64,000 bases of DNA. Source: Acidiferrimicrobium sp. IK (GTDB taxonomy: Bacteria; Actinomycetota; Acidimicrobiia; Acidimicrobiales; Palsa-688). Below the pieces are notes generated by a model. That model did not search any database. It was given only the letters and a program-made list of their open reading frames with translations, and was not told the origin of the DNA. Made by a program: the position numbers and the translations under genes. Below, piece by piece: positions 14,513-23,307 of this stretch (positions are counted from its first letter, which is position 1; every line of letters begins with the position of its first letter). Location: the NCBI RefSeq assembly GCF_025499425.1, contig NZ_JAIMCB010000003.1, positions 310,001 through 374,000 on the forward strand, written 5' to 3'.

Positions 14513-17500
14513 ATGGGTTGGGGCAATCCTCCGGTGCCGTGGTCAGAGCTCGAGGCTCGGCTGTCGGGGAGGGCCCGACCGTTCCCGACAGACGGGGACG
14601 GCGGTGACAGCCCGGCCTGGTCCCACAAGAGAGGGCCCTACCAGCCGCCTGCCCATGTGGTCCGCCGCCGGAAGGCCGCCACGACGCCGTACGCGGAGCT
14701 GCACTGCCACTCCAACTTCAGCTTCCTAGATGGCGCCTCCCACCCCGAGGAACTGGTAGAGGAAGCCACCCGCCTGGGCCTCGAAGCCCTGGCTCTCACC
14801 GACCACGACGGCATGTACGGGGTGGTGCGCTTCGCCGAGGCGGCGCGGGCGGTGGGGATGCCGGCGGTCTTCGGCGCCGAGCTGTCCCTCGGCCTGACCC
14901 GGCCCCAACACGGGGTGGCCGATCCGGAAGGGACCCACCTCCTCGTCCTGGCCCGGGACCCGACTGGCTACACCCGACTGTGCCGGGCCCTGTCGGCGGC
15001 CCACCTCCAGGGCCGTGAGAAGGGCAAGCCGGTCATCGACCTAGACACCCTCGCGGCGATCGGCGGCGGCGCGGTTCCCGACATCGCAGCCATCGGGGAC
15101 CCCTCCGGCAGCCACCCGGCCGGCGAGGCGCCGGCGGACCCCCTGCGGGAGCCGCTCTTTTCCCCCCACCAATCCGATCACTGGGTAGTGCTGACCGGGT
15201 GCCGCAAGGGCGTGGTGCCCGCCACCCTCCTCGACGCCGGACCGGGGCGCGCCGCCACGGCCCTGGCCGGGCTGCAACGGCGGTTCGGGGCGGCCAACGT
15301 CGTGGTGGAGGTCTGGGACCACGGCGACCCGCTCGACTCGGCGCGCAACGACGCTCTAGTGGAGATCGCCTACCGGGGCGGGGCGGAGGTGGTGGCCACC
15401 AACAACGTGCACTACCACGTGCCAGCCCGCCGGCGGCTGGCCGCCGCCATGGCCGCGGTCCGGGCCCGGCGCAGTCTTGACGACATCGACGGGTGGCTTC
15501 CGTCGGCCGCCGCCGCCCACCTCCGCAGCGGCCGTGAGCAGGCGGCCCGCTTCGCTCGCTACCCGGGGGTGGTGGAGCGGGCCGCGGCGCTCGGGCGGGA
15601 GTGCGCGTTCGACCTGTCGCTGGTGGCTCCCAAGCTGCCGCCGTGGCCGACCCCGGCCGGGCACAGCGAGATGAGCTGGCTGCGCCACCTGACCGAGGAG
15701 GGAGCCAAAGGGCGCTACGGGCCGCGCGAGCGTCCCAGCCACCCGCGAGCATGGGCCCAGATCGACTACGAGCTGGCGATGATCGAGCAGTTGGGTTTCG
15801 CCGGTTACTTCCTCATCGTGTGGGACATCGTCCGGTTCTGCCGTGAGCACGACATCTACTGCCAGGGTCGAGGGTCGGCGGCCAACTCGGCGGTGTGCTT
15901 CGCGCTCGGGGTCACCAACGCCGACGCGGTCCGCCTGGGCCTGCTGTTCGAGCGGTTCCTGTCGCCCGAGCGCGACGGGCCACCCGACATCGACGTGGAC
16001 ATCGAAAGCGGCCGGCGGGAGGAGGCCATCCAGTACGTGTACCAGCGCTACGGGAGGGGATGCGCGGCGCAGGTCGCCAACGTGATCACCTACCGGCCCA
16101 AATCCGCGGTGCGCGACATGGGCAAGGCGCTCGGGGCCGCGCCGGGGCAGCTCGACGCCTGGTCCAAGCAGGTGGACGGGTGGGGTCCGCTGTCGGCCAC
16201 GACCGCGCCCGGCCCCTCCGGCGCTCCCGACCACGACATCCCGGCGCCGGTCCTGGCCTTGGCCGAGGAGATCCAGCACTTCCCCCGCCATCTCGGTATC
16301 CATTCCGGGGGCATGGTGATCTGCGACCGGCCGGTGTCGGAGGTGTGCCCGGTCGAATGGGCTCGCATGGCCGACCGCTCGGTGCTGCAGTGGGACAAGG
16401 ACGACTGCGCGGCCGCCGGGCTGGTCAAGTTCGACATGCTCGGCCTCGGGATGCTGACGGTGCTGCACGCCACCGTCGACCACATCCGCGACTTCCACGG
16501 GGTGGAGGTCGACCTCGGGGCCCTCCCTCAGGAGGACGAGGTGTACCAGATGCTGTGCCGGGCCGACTCGGTGGGGGTGTTCCAAGTCGAGAGCCGGGCG
16601 CAGATGGCCACGCTGCCGAGGCTCAAGCCGAGGGAGTTCTACGACTTGGTGGTGGAGGTCGCTTTGATCCGCCCCGGCCCGATCCAGGGGGGATCGGTGC
16701 ATCCCTACATCCGCCGGCGCAACGGGCAGGAGCCGGTCACCTACCTTCACCCCCTGCTCGAGCGGAGCCTGGCCAAGACCCTCGGCGTGCCGCTGTTCCA
16801 GGAGCAGCTGATGCAGATGGCCATCGACGTGGCCGGCTTCACGCCGGCGGAGTCCGACCGGCTGCGCCAGGCCATGGGGTCCAAGCGAAGCGTGAGCAAG
16901 ATGGAGGCGCTGCGGGCCCGGTTGTTCTCGGGCATGGCCGAGCGGGGGATCACCGGCGAGGTGGCCGACCAGATCTACGAGAAGCTGGTGGCGTTCGCCA
17001 ACTTCGGCTTCCCCGAGAGCCACTCGGTGAGCTTCGCCTACCTCGTGTATTCATCGTCGTGGATGAAGTTGCATTACCCGGCGGCGTTCTGCGCCGGGCT
17101 GCTCGACGGCCAGCCCATGGGCTTTTGGTCCCCGCAGACCATCGTGGCCGATGCCCGCCGTCACGGAGTGGTGGTGCGCGGGCCCGATGTCAACGCCAGC
17201 GCCGCAGTGTCGCTGCTCGAGGCGTGCCCGTCCAGCGCCGGCGGAGCCGCGGTGCGCATCGGCGTCTCCTACGTGCGGACCATCGGGTCCGAGGTGGCGG
17301 ATCGCATCGCCGCCGGCCGGCCGTATTCGGGTATCGAGGACCTGGTCCGCCGCTGCGGGCTTAGCACCCCACAGGCCGAGGCGCTGGCTACCGCCGGCGC
17401 GCTCGGTTGCTTCGGCCTTCCTCGCCGCGAGGCGTTGTGGGCCGCGGGGGCGGTGGCCCAGTCGGGCCCGTCGCTCGACGCTGCGGTCGGTCGGCGCAGC

Positions 17501-17968
17501 GCCCGGTTGGCCGGGCTGGTCACCGGCGCCGAGCCGCCCCGTCTGCCCGGGATGGATCCGGTGGAGACCAACCGGGCCGACCTGTGGGCGACAGGGTTGT
17601 CGCCCGACAGCTACCCGACGGAGTTCGTCCGAGACGACCTGGACCGGATGGGGGTGGTCACCGCCGCCGGCCTGGTCGCGGTGGCGGCCGACGTCCGCGT
17701 CACCGTCGCCGGGGTGGTCACCCACCGGCAGCGGCCGGCGACGGCGCAGGGGATCATCTTCCTCAACCTGGAAGACGAGACCGGTCTGATCAACGTGGTG
17801 TGCTCGAGGGGAGCATGGGCCCGGTACCGGCGGGTGGCCCGGGCCGCTCCGGCGTTGATCGTCACCGGCAAGCTCGAACGGGTGGAGGGCGTCATCAACG
17901 TCGTGGCCGACCGCATCGAGGCGCTGACCCTGTCGCCTACCGCCCTGCGCTCGAGGGACTTCCGGTGA
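14513..17968 (+). CDS. dnaE2: Error-prone DNA polymerase III alpha subunit DnaE2
   Basis: The 1151-residue protein is a C-family polymerase with the DnaE2 start MGWGNPPVPWSELE. The PHP domain begins AELHCHSNFSFLDGASHPEEL (about residues 62-82). The palm carries the catalytic acidic motif PPDIDVDIE near residue 490 and RGSAANSAVCFALGVT. Finger, helix-hairpin-helix and C-terminal OB-fold regions follow (VRVTVAGVVTHRQRPATAQG). It performs damage-induced mutagenic synthesis with ImuA' and ImuB. I chose ATG 14513 rather than an ATG inside the LexA box because family members begin MGW and the -10 element predicts a leaderless message. The 3' end overlaps the convergent mftR by 32 bases. Confidence 0.97.
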   Translation: MGWGNPPVPWSELEARLSGRARPFPTDGDGGDSPAWSHKRGPYQPPAHVVRRRKAATTPYAELHCHSNFSFLDGASHPEELVEEATRLGLEALALTDHDGMYGVVRFAEAARAVGMPAVFGAELSLGLTRPQHGVADPEGTHLLVLARDPTGYTRLCRALSAAHLQGREKGKPVIDLDTLAAIGGGAVPDIAAIGDPSGSHPAGEAPADPLREPLFSPHQSDHWVVLTGCRKGVVPATLLDAGPGRAATALAGLQRRFGAANVVVEVWDHGDPLDSARNDALVEIAYRGGAEVVATNNVHYHVPARRRLAAAMAAVRARRSLDDIDGWLPSAAAAHLRSGREQAARFARYPGVVERAAALGRECAFDLSLVAPKLPPWPTPAGHSEMSWLRHLTEEGAKGRYGPRERPSHPRAWAQIDYELAMIEQLGFAGYFLIVWDIVRFCREHDIYCQGRGSAANSAVCFALGVTNADAVRLGLLFERFLSPERDGPPDIDVDIESGRREEAIQYVYQRYGRGCAAQVANVITYRPKSAVRDMGKALGAAPGQLDAWSKQVDGWGPLSATTAPGPSGAPDHDIPAPVLALAEEIQHFPRHLGIHSGGMVICDRPVSEVCPVEWARMADRSVLQWDKDDCAAAGLVKFDMLGLGMLTVLHATVDHIRDFHGVEVDLGALPQEDEVYQMLCRADSVGVFQVESRAQMATLPRLKPREFYDLVVEVALIRPGPIQGGSVHPYIRRRNGQEPVTYLHPLLERSLAKTLGVPLFQEQLMQMAIDVAGFTPAESDRLRQAMGSKRSVSKMEALRARLFSGMAERGITGEVADQIYEKLVAFANFGFPESHSVSFAYLVYSSSWMKLHYPAAFCAGLLDGQPMGFWSPQTIVADARRHGVVVRGPDVNASAAVSLLEACPSSAGGAAVRIGVSYVRTIGSEVADRIAAGRPYSGIEDLVRRCGLSTPQAEALATAGALGCFGLPRREALWAAGAVAQSGPSLDAAVGRRSARLAGLVTGAEPPRLPGMDPVETNRADLWATGLSPDSYPTEFVRDDLDRMGVVTAAGLVAVAADVRVTVAGVVTHRQRPATAQGIIFLNLEDETGLINVVCSRGAWARYRRVARAAPALIVTGKLERVEGVINVVADRIEALTLSPTALRSRDFR

Positions 17969-18713
17969 AGGGCGGCGGTGGCGGCGGCGGTGGTGGGGTG
18001 GCTCGGGCCGGTGGTGCGGTGGTCGCGAACCCGGCGGCCAGGCGCCCCAGGGCGTCGTCGAGAATGGCGGTCAGGTCGGCGTCGGGATCCTGGAGCCACT
18101 CTTCGTAGGCGGCGACGGCAGCTCCGAGCGCACAATGCGCCACCACCCGGGGCAGCAAGTCCTCGGCTCCGCATCCCGTCCGGGCGGCGACGAACTCCGC
18201 TACCACGCCCCGCCATTGGGCGAAGCGCAGCGTCGAGTTGGCGATCAGGGTGGGGACACCGAGGATGAGTGCCAGGCGCTGGCGGTGCTGGGTCGCGATC
18301 TCCGGGGGAATCCGGTTGAAGCCAACCACCCCGGCCCGCACCGCCTGCATCATCGGAACCTCGGGCCCGGTCGCGCCGAGGGCGGCCCGCATGTGTTCCA
18401 GCTCGGTCTCGAAGTCGCCCCAGACCAGGTCCAGTTTGGAGGAGTAGTAACGGAAGAAGGTCCGTCGCCCGATCCCTGCCGCGGTGGCGATGTCCTCGAC
18501 GCTGGTCTCGTCGAAGCCTCGGTCGGCGAAGAGGCGCAAGGCGACTTCCTGCAGCTCGGCGCGCGACGTCGAGCGCGGCCGGCCGAGCCGGGCGACGCCC
18601 CGGCGGGGCACCGACCCAAGCGGGCTCGATCGGCGAGGGCCCGATCCGCGAGGGCCCGGTCCGCGAGGTGCGGATGCCGCCGCGTCCGGCTCGTTGGCGC
18701 TTCCCTTCGACAC
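17937..18713 (-). CDS. mftR: MftR, TetR-type regulator of mycofactocin genes
   Basis: The 258-residue protein has a TetR DNA-binding domain (ELQEVALRLFADRGFDETSVEDIATAAGIGRRTFFRYYSSK) followed by DLVWGDFETELEHMRAAL, the continuation I associate with mycofactocin regulators. It is divergent from mftD with only 46 bases between. The first 45 residues are a Pro/Arg/Gly/Ser repeat, and the C-terminus has a run of nine prolines; both are unusual tails. MftR proteins bind long-chain acyl-CoAs and repress mft genes in mycobacteria. The GTG start includes the repeat tail; a later start just before the helix-turn-helix is possible. Confidence 0.82.
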   Translation of the reverse strand: MSKGSANEPDAAASAPRGPGPRGSGPRRSSPLGSVPRRGVARLGRPRSTSRAELQEVALRLFADRGFDETSVEDIATAAGIGRRTFFRYYSSKLDLVWGDFETELEHMRAALGATGPEVPMMQAVRAGVVGFNRIPPEIATQHRQRLALILGVPTLIANSTLRFAQWRGVVAEFVAARTGCGAEDLLPRVVAHCALGAAVAAYEEWLQDPDADLTAILDDALGRLAAGFATTAPPARATPPPPPPPPPFTGSPSSAGR

Positions 18714-18723
18714 TCAGTGCCAT

Positions 18724-18750
18724 TATGATCCATTCACCGCGAAGAGAGGA
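18724..18750 (+). promoter_or_regulatory. mftD promoter -10 and ribosome binding site
   Basis: A TATGAT -10 element (18724-18729) and a GAGAGGA ribosome binding site (18744-18750) precede the mftD ATG at 18760. The whole 46-base mftR/mftD gap is relatively AT-rich and is the natural MftR operator region. Confidence 0.6.
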
Positions 18751-18759
18751 AACGCACAC

Positions 18760-19932
18760 ATGGGGAACCCTTGGTTCGAGACCGTCGCCGAAGCGCAGCG
18801 CCGGGCCAAGAAACGGCTACCGAAGTCGGTATACGGCGCGCTTGTCGCGGGGTCCGAGCGCGGCCTCACCGTCGAGGACAACATGGCTGCGTTCGGGGAG
18901 CTCGGGTTCGCGCCTCACGTCGCCGGGCTGTCCTCCAAGCGCGAGCTGGCCACGACGGTCATGGGCCAGTCGATCTCCCTGCCGGTCGTCATCTCGCCGA
19001 CCGGCGTCCAGGCGGTGCACCCCGAAGGGGAAGTAGCCGTAGCGCGCGCTGCCGCTGCGAGAGGCACCGCGATGGGGCTCAGCTCCTTCGCCAGCAAGCC
19101 GATCGAGGAGGTGGTGGCGGCCAACCCGCAGACCTTCTTCCAGGTGTATTGGGTTGGTACCAAAGAGCGGATGCTCGAGCGCATGGAGCGGGCCCGGGCG
19201 GCGGGCGCGGTCGGCCTGATCGCCACCTTGGACTGGTCGTTCTCGATGGGCCGTGACTGGGGCAGCCCGGTGATCCCCGAGAAGATGGACCTGAAGACGA
19301 TGATCAAGGTCGCGCCGGAGGGCCTCGTGCGACCGAAGTGGCTGCTCGAGTACGCCCGGACTATGCGTTTCCCGGACCTGACGACGCCCAACCTGACGGC
19401 GCCGGGCCAGGCCCCCCCGACGTTTTTCGGCGCCTACGGAGAGTGGATGCAGACCCCCCTGCCGACGTGGGAGGACGTGGCCTGGCTGCGCGAGCAGTGG
19501 GGCGGCCCGTTCATGCTGAAGGGGGTGTGCCGAGTGGACGACGCCAAGCGGGCGGTCGACGCCGGGGTCACGGCCATCTCGGTCTCCAACCACGGCGGCA
19601 ACAACCTCGACTCCACGCCGGCGACTATCAGGGCCCTCCCGGCGGTGGCGCAGGCGGTGGGCGACCAGATCGAGGTGCTCCTCGACGGCGGCGTGCGCCG
19701 GGGCAGCGACGTGGTGAAGGCCGTGGCGCTCGGGGCCCGCGCGGTGATGATCGGTCGGGCCTACCTGTGGGGTCTGGCCGCCAACGGCCAGGCCGGGGTG
19801 GAAAACGTGCTCGACATCCTCCGGGGCGGGATCGACTCCGCGCTCCTCGGGCTCGGCTTGTCGTCGATCCAGGACCTGACCCCCGACGACGTCGTGGTGC
19901 CTCCCGGCTTCGAGCGACGACTGGGGGAGTAG
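18760..19932 (+). CDS. mftD: MftD, pre-mycofactocin synthase (FMN alpha-hydroxyacid oxidase family)
   Basis: The 390-residue protein begins MGNPWFETVAEAQRRAKKRL and matches MftD along its length. It has the FMN-binding TIM-barrel motifs of the lactate-oxidase family: PVVISPTGVQAVHPEGE, FFQVYW, LKGVCRVDDAKRAVDAG, SNHGGNNLDSTPA and LLDGGVRRGSDVVKAVALGARAVMIGRAYLWGL. MftD oxidatively deaminates the AHDP intermediate to premycofactocin, creating the redox-active alpha-keto amide. The companion genes mftA, mftB, mftC, mftE and mftF are not next to it, so it must rely on genes elsewhere. Regulation by the divergent MftR is likely. Confidence 0.93.
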   Translation: MGNPWFETVAEAQRRAKKRLPKSVYGALVAGSERGLTVEDNMAAFGELGFAPHVAGLSSKRELATTVMGQSISLPVVISPTGVQAVHPEGEVAVARAAAARGTAMGLSSFASKPIEEVVAANPQTFFQVYWVGTKERMLERMERARAAGAVGLIATLDWSFSMGRDWGSPVIPEKMDLKTMIKVAPEGLVRPKWLLEYARTMRFPDLTTPNLTAPGQAPPTFFGAYGEWMQTPLPTWEDVAWLREQWGGPFMLKGVCRVDDAKRAVDAGVTAISVSNHGGNNLDSTPATIRALPAVAQAVGDQIEVLLDGGVRRGSDVVKAVALGARAVMIGRAYLWGLAANGQAGVENVLDILRGGIDSALLGLGLSSIQDLTPDDVVVPPGFERRLGE

Positions 19933-19959
19933 CGCCCGGAGTCATTCCCTCACCCTCAG

Positions 19960-20373
19960 CTACAGGTTGACCCTCGGGTTGGTCTCGGAAGCTCCGGTGC
20001 CGAGGGAGCCCAGCACTGCCAGGGCGGCGTCGGCCTGGGAGACGGGGACGAGGAGGTGGTCGTGGCGCAAGCCGGCCAGGACGTTGCAGGCGATCCCGGC
20101 ACCGGCCAAGGCGGCGCTGACCGCAGCGGTCAGCCCGACGGCGTGCAGCGCCGATTCGACCCGAAGGACGATCCAGGCGGCCACGAAGTCGTAGGCCAGG
20201 CCGGCCTGGTCGGCGTCGGACCTGGCCACCACCGCGCAGCGACCCTCCGGTTCGCTGACGGTGGCCGCGGCCTCGATGCCGGCGGGGACCTCAGCCACCC
20301 ACACCCATTCCCCTGGCCGGGCCTCGGGGCGCAGACCTGCGAGCAGGGCGCCCAGGTCAGAGGCCGGACTCAA
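19960..20373 (-). CDS. ACT domain-containing protein
   Basis: The 137-residue protein is close to the two-ACT-domain small proteins sometimes annotated as amino-acid-binding ACT proteins. The visible signature is VESALHAVGLTAAVSAALAGAGIACNVLAGLRHDHLLVPVSQADAALAVL, i.e. the typical beta-alpha-beta ligand-binding half near the C-terminus. It probably senses an amino acid; no catalytic domain is attached. The start is a TTG. It is convergent with mftD, with 27 bases between them. Confidence 0.75.
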   Translation of the reverse strand: MSPASDLGALLAGLRPEARPGEWVWVAEVPAGIEAAATVSEPEGRCAVVARSDADQAGLAYDFVAAWIVLRVESALHAVGLTAAVSAALAGAGIACNVLAGLRHDHLLVPVSQADAALAVLGSLGTGASETNPRVNL

Positions 20374-20510
20374 CTCGCCGCGGCGGGCCGCGTCGGGCCC
20401 CTCCGGCGCGATCCGCCGTCCCCGACGGTCCGCCCGGCGATGACCCGACAGCCGGAGGATCGCCGCATCGCAGACGTCACGACCCCGATGGTAGGCCCTA
20501 CCCTGCCGAC

Positions 20511-21071
20511 TTGGACCGTTGCGGGTGGGCGGGAACCGACGCGGCGATGGTGGGCTACCACGACACCGAGTGGGGAGTCCCGACCCGAGACGACCGGGGA
20601 CTGTTCGAGCTGCTCATCTTGGAAGGTGCCCAGGCCGGCCTGTCGTGGCGGTCGGTGTTGACCAGGCGCGACGGGTACCGCTCGGCGTTCGCCGGCTTCG
20701 ACCCCGTCGCCGTGGCCTCGATCACCCCGGACGGCCAGGCCGCGCTCCTCCGTGACGCCGGGATCATCCGCAACCGGGCCAAGATCGCCAGCGCCGTCAG
20801 CAACGCCAGAGCACTCCTCGAGGTCGCCGCGGAGCACGGGACGTTTTCGGCCTACCTGTGGGACCGCGTCGACGGCACCGCGATCGTCAATCATTGGAGC
20901 GAGGCGGCTCAGGTGCCGGTGACTACGCCGCTGGCCGAGACCCTGAGCAAGGACCTGCGCCGGCGAGGTTTCTCCTTTGTCGGCCCCACCATCGTGTACT
21001 CCTACCTGCAGGCCGCCGGAGTGGTGATGGACCATCTGACCTGCTGCTTCCGTCATGCCGAGCTCTGCTGA
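20511..21071 (+). CDS. tag: DNA-3-methyladenine glycosylase I
   Basis: The 186-residue protein excises 3-methyladenine from alkylated DNA as part of base-excision repair. The zinc ligands of Tag are conserved: C4 in MDRCGWAG, H17 in GYHDTEWG, and the C-terminal His and Cys in MDHLTCCFRH. The aromatic/acidic core GVPTRDDRGLFELLILEGAQAGLSW and the segment FSFVGPTIVYSYLQAAGVV are also present. Translation starts at TTG 20511; a preceding ATG is out of frame. It reads in the same direction as the ECF transporter 175 bases downstream. Confidence 0.95.
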   Translation: MDRCGWAGTDAAMVGYHDTEWGVPTRDDRGLFELLILEGAQAGLSWRSVLTRRDGYRSAFAGFDPVAVASITPDGQAALLRDAGIIRNRAKIASAVSNARALLEVAAEHGTFSAYLWDRVDGTAIVNHWSEAAQVPVTTPLAETLSKDLRRRGFSFVGPTIVYSYLQAAGVVMDHLTCCFRHAELC

Positions 21072-21246
21072 TCTGCGCCGGTGGCGTCGTTGCCCGACCC
21101 GCCGGGGCGGGCGCCTAACGGTCAGCACCACCGTTGTGGCACGGGCGGGCTGCGGCCCGGTGTCCCGGCCGGTGGGACCGGGCGGAGGACCGGCCGGCGA
21201 ATCTACCCGCGCCGGTTGACCTACGGACTGGTGGCAGGCTGCGTCG

Positions 21247-23307
21247 ATGGCTGAGCGTCCCCCGTCGGTGCGCGGGCCGCTCCGGCCGCTCGAACTGGCT
21301 GCCGCCGCGGTCCTCGGAGGAGTCACCGTCGCCCTCGCGGTCCTCGGGTGGATCCTGCCTCACGCCAGTGCCATCCAGGCGCTGGGCGCCGTGCCGATGG
21401 GGCTGGTCGCGCAGCGGTACCGTCCCCGCGCCGTGCTGGCGGCGACCGTGGCCGGCTGCGTCGTGTCCTTCCTGGTAGCGGGCACCGGGCCGGCCTACAG
21501 CGTCGTCGTGTGCGCCATCGTCGGCGGTCTTGTGGGCGACGTCAAACGCCGCGGCCGGGGCCGGTGGACGGTCGTGGCGGCCACCGCGGTCGTGGCGCCG
21601 GCGCTCGCCGGGGTGGCCGATCTCATGCTCTTGGTATTCGCCGCCAGCCGGAAGCTGACCCTCGACCAGATCCGCAACCTGGGACGCGGCGTGACCGGGG
21701 TGGCCGGACGCTTGCCGCTGCTGCACGGTGCGGCCGACCGAGCGAACCATCTCCTCGACACCGCCATCCGGGACTGGTGGGCGACGGTGGCAGTGGTGGT
21801 CGTAATCGGATTGGCGGCCAGCGTCGCCGCGGCATGGGTGATCGTCGGCGCCGTCCTGGACCGCCTGGAGTGGATGGTCCCCGAAGACCGCATGGAAGCC
21901 CCGGATGACCCGCGGCCCATCGCACCACTGCCGGTGTCGTTGCGCGACGTCCATGTCCGCTACCCGCAGGCGGCGTCCGACGCGCTCGACGGGGTGAGCT
22001 TCGCTCTCGAGGGCCCGGACCTAGTCGCCCTCGTCGGCGCCAACGGGTCCGGGAAGTCGACCTTGGCCCGAGTCCTGGCTGGCCGCCCCCCGACCGCGGG
22101 CGAGGTGGTGCGCGCCGGCGCGGCGGGGCTGGGCAAGCGCGGAGGCACCGCCGTGATCTCCCAGAGACCGGAAAGCCAGGTCCTCGGGGTTCGGGTCGCG
22201 GACGACGTGGTGTGGGGCCTCCCCGCCGACGCCGCGGTCGATGTCGAACAGCTCCTCGATCTGGTCGGGCTGGGCGGGATGGCGGCGAGGGAGACGACGA
22301 CGCTGTCGGGCGGCGAGCTGCAGCGCCTGGCGGTCGCCGCCGCCCTGGCCCGCCGACCCAAGCTGCTCTTGTCCGACGAGTCGACCGCAATGATCGACGA
22401 GCAGGGCCGCAAAGACCTCACCTCCCTGCTCGCCCGGCTGCCCCGCACCGCCCAGATGGCCGTGGTGCACGTCACCCACCGGGCGGAGGAGGCGGCCGCC
22501 GCCGACCGCGTGGTGCGCCTCGCCGGCGGCCGTCTCCTCGAAGGGGTCGGCGACAGCTTCCCGCCTTTCGCTGATCCCGGCCCCACGGGGAGCACCCCGG
22601 CACGACGCGGGCCCCTGGGAGACCGGAGAGCCGGGGTGCTCGTCGTCGAGGACGTATCGCACACCTACGCCGACGGCACACCGTGGGCCCAGCCAGCCCT
22701 CCACGGGATCAACCTCAGCGTCGGCGAGGGTGACGGCCTGCTGATCGTCGGCGGAAACGGCTCGGGAAAGTCCACCCTCGCCTGGGTCCTGGCCGGGCTG
22801 CTCGAGCCCACCTCCGGTCGCTGCCTGCTCGACGGTCGGCCCGTTACCCGCCAGGTGGGCGCCGTCGCGCTGGCGTTCCAGCACGCCCGGCTCCAGCTGC
22901 AACGCCCGACGGTTCGCTCCGACATCAAGGCGGCCGCGGGGATCGGATCCGACGCGGTGCCCGCCGCCTTGGCCGAGGTCGGCCTCGACGCCGAGTTCGC
23001 GGATCGGCGCATCGACCAGCTGAGCGGAGGTGAGATGCGCCGGGTCGCTCTGGCCGGGCTCCTCGCCCGCCGGCCGCGCGTGTTGATCCTTGATGAGCCG
23101 CTCGCCGGGCTCGACCCCTCCAGCCGGGCCGGGTTGCTCTCGGTCCTCGGCCGGTTACGAGACGAAGGCCTCTCCCTGATCGTGATCTCCCACGACCTCG
23201 AGGGGATGGGAGAGGTGTGCGACCGAACTGCGCTGCTCGCGCAGGGTCGGCTCCAGTTGCACGACTACGTGCCCGAGCCGGTCTCGGGCGGCGGGCCCAC
23301 GCCGTGA
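21247..23307 (+). CDS. ECF transporter: S-like membrane domain fused to two ABC ATPases
   Basis: The 686-residue protein joins three modules of an energy-coupling-factor importer. Residues about 15-210 hold five or six hydrophobic helices (substrate-specificity-like domain). The first ATPase has Walker A GANGSGKSTL, signature LSGGELQRLAVA and Walker B LLLSDES. The second has GGNGSGKSTL, LSGGEMRRVALAG and VLILDEP. It should form a vitamin or cofactor uptake complex with the EcfT protein encoded next. M. tuberculosis Rv2326c has, as I recall, the same fused plan. The substrate is unknown. The next gene overlaps its stop by GTGA. Confidence 0.92.
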   Translation: MAERPPSVRGPLRPLELAAAAVLGGVTVALAVLGWILPHASAIQALGAVPMGLVAQRYRPRAVLAATVAGCVVSFLVAGTGPAYSVVVCAIVGGLVGDVKRRGRGRWTVVAATAVVAPALAGVADLMLLVFAASRKLTLDQIRNLGRGVTGVAGRLPLLHGAADRANHLLDTAIRDWWATVAVVVVIGLAASVAAAWVIVGAVLDRLEWMVPEDRMEAPDDPRPIAPLPVSLRDVHVRYPQAASDALDGVSFALEGPDLVALVGANGSGKSTLARVLAGRPPTAGEVVRAGAAGLGKRGGTAVISQRPESQVLGVRVADDVVWGLPADAAVDVEQLLDLVGLGGMAARETTTLSGGELQRLAVAAALARRPKLLLSDESTAMIDEQGRKDLTSLLARLPRTAQMAVVHVTHRAEEAAAADRVVRLAGGRLLEGVGDSFPPFADPGPTGSTPARRGPLGDRRAGVLVVEDVSHTYADGTPWAQPALHGINLSVGEGDGLLIVGGNGSGKSTLAWVLAGLLEPTSGRCLLDGRPVTRQVGAVALAFQHARLQLQRPTVRSDIKAAAGIGSDAVPAALAEVGLDAEFADRRIDQLSGGEMRRVALAGLLARRPRVLILDEPLAGLDPSSRAGLLSVLGRLRDEGLSLIVISHDLEGMGEVCDRTALLAQGRLQLHDYVPEPVSGGGPTP

